The notes under the pieces are model-generated. The model saw nothing but the letters and a program-made list of their open reading frames with translations. It was not told the origin of the DNA and made no database searches. From NCBI GenBank assembly GCA_937976315.1, contig CALJRR010000018.1, forward strand, positions 1 to 30,052: a DNA stretch of 30,052 nt, given 5' to 3'. Both the position numbers and the translations under genes were made by a program. Below, one piece after another: positions 29,311 to 30,052 of this stretch; position 1 is the first letter of the stretch, and every line of letters begins with the position of its first letter. This stretch comes from an uncultured Candidatus Saccharibacteria bacterium. Its GTDB lineage: Bacteria > Patescibacteriota > Saccharimonadia > Saccharimonadales > Saccharimonadaceae.

Positions 29311-29339
29311 ATTATACATTACCTTAGCGGATATTTCCA
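29311..29339 (-). promoter_or_regulatory. Promoter of secY
   Basis: Minus strand TGGAAA (29339-29334), 17-base spacer, TATAAT (29316-29311). Leader of about 36 nt with a GAGGGG ribosome binding site before ATG 29,268. Confidence 0.65.
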
Positions 29340-29365
29340 TACTAAAAACATAAAAGCGTATGCGT

Positions 29366-29398
29366 TATAATTGAGTCAATAATATAATGTAAATGAGG
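29366..29398 (+). promoter_or_regulatory. -10 boxes and ribosome binding site of the OmpA-like gene
   Basis: TATAAT at 29,366-29,371 and again at 29,383-29,388. GAGG at 29,395-29,398 is 6 bases before ATG 29,405. The upstream -10 would leave a usable leader. Confidence 0.5.
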
Positions 29399-29404
29399 TA
29401 TTAT

Positions 29405-30052
29405 ATGCAACAGCAACCTGAAATCCCATCAACCCCACCAATTACGCCACCACCAAACCCAGAATTTCCCCAAAATTATCCGCCAAAGAAAAGTAAATTG
29501 TGGCTATGGGTTACACTGGTAATCGTGGGAGTATTGGCGACAATCGGAATAGTGGTGGCAATTGTTCTTGTGTCAAATAAAACCGCTCCTTCAAAAGACA
29601 CGAATATTTCGCGCAAAGAAGCAGTCAAACCTAAGGACGAGAAGAAAAACGAAGACAAAAAGCAGAATTTAGCTAAATCAAATTCAAAATGTTTAACGTC
29701 TGCTGATTTTCGAAAAGCCGGCTATGACTATATGAAAGACGGCTATTTTACGCTTAGCGACGGTAAATATAATTTTAAAAATGTTTTCTTCAATGCGGAT
29801 TCGACGCAATATACATACGAAGAAATTGCTGTTGACGAACTGGCTAAACTGGGGTCGCTATACAAATCAAATAGTCAAAAGGAATTTTCAATTGAGCTGG
29901 TCGGTCAAACATACGAGAGCTCAAAGACAGGTGCCGGCACAAAATTAGCCATGGAGCGCGCCGATAAAGTCAAGCAAGGCTTAGTCTCACAAGGTTTTCC
30001 TGAGAATAAGATTATTATCTCTGAGCCAAAAATCGCCAATCATGACAGTAGC
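29405..30052 (+). CDS. OmpA-like domain membrane protein, 3' truncated by window end
   Basis: 216 residues visible, frame open to the end of the window. Pro-rich cytoplasmic N-terminus (PEIPSTPPITPPPNPEFPQN), one membrane segment (about residues 32-55, LWLWVTLVIVGVLATIGIVV), a Lys/Asp/Glu-rich linker, then an outer domain. IELVGQTYESSKTGAGTKLA followed by MERADKVKQGLVSQGFPENK fits the OmpA C-terminal peptidoglycan-binding pattern (GxTxxxG...L...RAxxV...L...G), although the usual GHTD is GQTY. It could anchor the envelope to the cell wall. Divergent from secY. Confidence 0.75.
   Translation, partial: MQQQPEIPSTPPITPPPNPEFPQNYPPKKSKLWLWVTLVIVGVLATIGIVVAIVLVSNKTAPSKDTNISRKEAVKPKDEKKNEDKKQNLAKSNSKCLTSADFRKAGYDYMKDGYFTLSDGKYNFKNVFFNADSTQYTYEEIAVDELAKLGSLYKSNSQKEFSIELVGQTYESSKTGAGTKLAMERADKVKQGLVSQGFPENKIIISEPKIANHDSS

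Noticed and set aside
1..30052. CRISPR array, insertion sequence, toxin-antitoxin or defence island
   Set aside because: No regularly spaced repeats, transposase motifs or recognisable defence genes were seen on either strand.

Overview
The window looks like DNA from the candidate phyla radiation, most probably Saccharibacteria (TM7). uL30 (rpmD) is missing between rpsE and rplO, the ribosomal proteins S14, S4 and L36 lack zinc-binding cysteines, and TGA is used as a stop (for example the ATGA overlaps at 1531 and 22105), which excludes the UGA-recoding CPR lineages. Most genes are packed with overlaps or gaps of a few bases, and no gene-free stretch exceeds 300 bases.

Left part (1 to about 15,400, AT-rich, frequent CGA arginine codons). 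The end of rpsN and rpsH are closed by a terminator. An overlapping operon follows: alpha/beta hydrolase, trpS, an RluA-type pseudouridine synthase, a HolB-like clamp-loader subunit, then a TPR protein with its own promoter. Next come a P-type ATPase (-), a possible GNAT-like protein (-), a membrane glycerophosphodiester phosphodiesterase (+) and an unknown protein with an HNH-like patch (-). Ribosomal genes resume with rplF-rplR-rpsE-rplO from a dedicated promoter and leader. A CAP-domain protein and a phage-virion-like coiled-coil protein end this part.

Right part (about 15,410 to 30,052, visibly GC-richer). It opens with tRNA-Thr(GGT), a small membrane protein, tRNA-Tyr(GTA) and tRNA-Thr(TGT), all on the minus strand. 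The same block then appears again, inverted and diverged: TPR, HolB, RluA, TrpS, (small unknown, HAM1-like NTPase, GrpB with a nonsense codon, CYTH protein), alpha/beta hydrolase. After it come rpsI, rplM, rplQ, rpoA, rpsD, rpsK, rpsM, rpmJ, infA (all -), a small membrane-anchored protein (+), secY (-) and the start of an OmpA-like protein (+).

The main observation is that one syntenic block occurs twice, in opposite orientation, as diverged orthologue-like copies, with a change of base composition and a broken reading frame between them. The simplest explanation is a join of two related Saccharibacteria sequences near 15,360-15,412. Against that, the ribosomal genes on the two sides do not overlap: the left ends at rplO and the right resumes at secY. 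A real rearranged genome therefore cannot be excluded from sequence alone.

Other points are a trpS of streptococcal type sitting in the conserved trpS slot of the left copy, a ribosomal-protein operon split between rpsH and rplF, a recurrent promoter layout that predicts leaderless mRNAs, and a nonsense-interrupted grpB flanked by 62-base repeats. I saw no CRISPR array, insertion sequence or defence system.
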